From Sphingobacteriaceae bacterium DW12 (GTDB lineage Bacteria > Bacteroidota > Bacteroidia > Sphingobacteriales > Sphingobacteriaceae), in the NCBI GenBank assembly GCA_000783305.1, contig JROE01000013.1:140789-204788 (forward strand): 64,000 nt of DNA. Reading direction: 5' to 3'. The position numbers were made by a program, and so were the translations under genes. The first letter of the stretch is position 1, and each line of letters starts with the position of its first letter. The notes below the pieces were generated by a model, which searched no databases, was not told where the DNA came from, and saw only the letters and a program-made list of their open reading frames with translations. Positions 63,389 through 64,000 of this stretch are shown here, in pieces.

Positions 63389-63748
63389 TGCATCAGTATA
63401 AGGAGTTGAAAATATGGTAGAAAGCAATCGAAATAGTCTCTACTATTTACCGCACCACGATTGGTTTTCCGGAAAGCGAACGTTTTGGTTTGATTGCCCA
63501 GATAAATCGTGCTGCTGTTTCAATTCCATCAAATATCGTGGAAGCGGGCTGGAAGAAATTCGGATAAAGAATTTCTGTACTTCCTTTCTATTGCACATGC
63601 ATCAACTTACGAGGTAGAGACACAATTAATTATTTCAAATAATTTGGGTTACATATCAGTAGAGGATTTGACTAGCCGTTTAGAAAAGCTTGGTGAACTG
63701 CAGAAAATCAACTATGTATTTCAGCAAAATCTAGATACTAAAATCTAA
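63388..63748 (+). pseudogene. broken four-helix-bundle (23S rRNA IVS-type, bAvd-like) protein gene
   Basis: Reading from ATG at 63388: MHQYKELKIW, an in-frame TAG (63418-63420) where the family normally has Gln or Lys, then KAIEIVSTIYRTTIGFPESERFGLIAQINRAAVSIPSNIVE in the same frame. After 63543 an extra base (within GCGG, 63544-63547) shifts the frame; the +1 frame continues AGRNSDKEFLYFLSIAHASTYEVETQL...NLDTKI to the stop at 63746-63748. The joined protein is a typical four-helix bundle of about 119 residues. Two lesions in a short gene point to a pseudogene unless sequencing errors explain them. Its 3' end overlaps the right heptad array. Confidence 0.85.
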
Positions 63749-63777
63749 ATACTAATATCTAACACCTAACTACTAAA
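63729..63777. repeat. heptad repeat array (7 units) before fadA
   Basis: Seven 7-bp units in register: atctaga, tactaaa, atctaaa, tactaat, atctaac, acctaac, tactaaa. Consensus (a/t)(t/a)CTAA(n). The array overlaps the 3' codons of the broken gene and ends 5 bases before the fadA ATG. Confidence 0.85.
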
Positions 63778-63782
63778 AACAT

Positions 63783-64000
63783 ATGGAAGCTTACATTGTA
63801 GCAGGATACCGTACAGCAGTTGGCAAGGCCCCAAGAGGAGGGTTTCGATTTATGCGTGCGGATGATCTGGCGGCAGATGTCATTAAGCATTTGGTCGCCT
63901 CTGTACCCTCTTTAAACAAAGAGGAGATCGACGATGTCATCGTTGGCAATGCCATGCCTGAGGCAGAGCAGGGACTAAATGTCGGACGCTTGATTTCCCT
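63783..64000 (+). CDS. fadA: acetyl-CoA acyltransferase (thiolase), 5' part
   Basis: 72 complete codons are visible before the window ends: MEAYIVAGYRTAVGKAPRGG, then FRFMRADDLAADVIKHLVAS and IDDVIVGNAMPEAEQGLNVGR, the standard N-terminus of thiolase II (acetyl-CoA C-acyltransferase). The catalytic Cys and the rest lie outside. It would cleave 3-ketoacyl-CoA in the last step of beta-oxidation, in operon with fadN. The gene start is just after the heptad array. Confidence 0.9.
   Translation, partial: MEAYIVAGYRTAVGKAPRGGFRFMRADDLAADVIKHLVASVPSLNKEEIDDVIVGNAMPEAEQGLNVGRLIS

Noticed and set aside
63414-63617. Reading frame starting MVESNRN inside the four-helix-bundle locus
   Set aside because: It is the third frame of the broken gene; the family signature is in the other two frames.
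1-64000. CRISPR array, tRNA, rRNA, integrase or IS element
   Set aside because: No regularly spaced repeats with spacers, no cloverleaf recognised by eye, and no transposase or integrase motif in any large frame. A tRNA scan would settle the tRNA point.

Overview
The window looks like chromosomal DNA from a Bacteroidota member, most likely Sphingobacteriaceae (Sphingobacterium/Pedobacter-like). Support: a gldKLMN type IX secretion (T9SS) motor operon, a T9SS type-B cargo with PorP/SprF and OmpA partners, a SusC/SusD pair, a PCMD lipoprotein, a DUF6266-like protein, and recurrent Bacteroidota promoter elements (TAnnTTTG at -7, sometimes with TTG about 20 nt upstream). There is no phage, plasmid backbone, IS transposase, CRISPR array, rRNA or recognisable tRNA. 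All family names come from reading the sequence; no database search was run.

Layout. 1-8512 (+): a cell-surface block with the 3' end of a repetitive protein, a small exported protein, a DUF11-like surface protein, a type-B T9SS cargo, PorP/SprF and a PorE-like OmpA protein, closed by a strong terminator. 8513-9396: a long AT-rich leader with two promoters and an attenuator-like hairpin. 9397-15132 (+): SusC, SusD and a companion lipoprotein. 15533-23375: DUF6266-like protein, SIMPL lipoprotein, Mrp ATPase, an AsmA-like/GT51 glycosyltransferase, hypoxanthine phosphoribosyltransferase, Tag glycosylase, DUF4271. 23376-24155: uroporphyrinogen-III synthase. 24479-29171: gldK-gldL-gldM-gldN, followed by a JmjC/cupin protein. 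30236-36577 (-): AddB/AddA-like nuclease-helicase. 36895-43710: rpsP, rimM, a lipoprotein, a SAM-I riboswitch with metF, glnS (-), and a degenerate FAD-oxidoreductase-like protein. 43823-46633 (-): carbonic anhydrase, SulP transporter, small exported protein. 46849-53429: DUF853 ATPase, nucleotidyltransferase, TIGR02117 protein, a small membrane protein, dnaK (-), thioredoxin-fold protein. 53468-59691: ankyrin lipoprotein, AraC regulator, YjbR protein, PCMD lipoprotein with a beta-barrel partner, an Fe/2OG oxygenase and a four-helix membrane protein. 59700-64000: ECF sigma factor, MarR regulator, fadN-like beta-oxidation enzyme, a broken four-helix-bundle gene, and the start of fadA.

How genes work together. 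The gldKLMN products form the inner-membrane motor and periplasmic ring of T9SS, which would export the type-B cargo at 3621-5216 through an outer-membrane route helped by the PorP/SprF protein beside it. SusC/SusD import an unknown glycan or similar ligand. SulP plus carbonic anhydrase suggest bicarbonate uptake and interconversion. MarR-fadN-fadA look like a regulated fatty-acid degradation operon. The SAM riboswitch ties metF to methionine/SAM status.

Most unusual items: the four-helix-bundle pseudogene between fadN and fadA, flanked by inverted heptanucleotide repeats also seen near 6505; the two-promoter SusC leader with an internal terminator-like hairpin; a 25-bp duplication of the metF translation start; a hairpin spanning both stop codons of the convergent hpt/tag pair; an AddB-like protein lacking the iron-sulfur cysteines; and a possible sigma-54-like promoter before dnaK.
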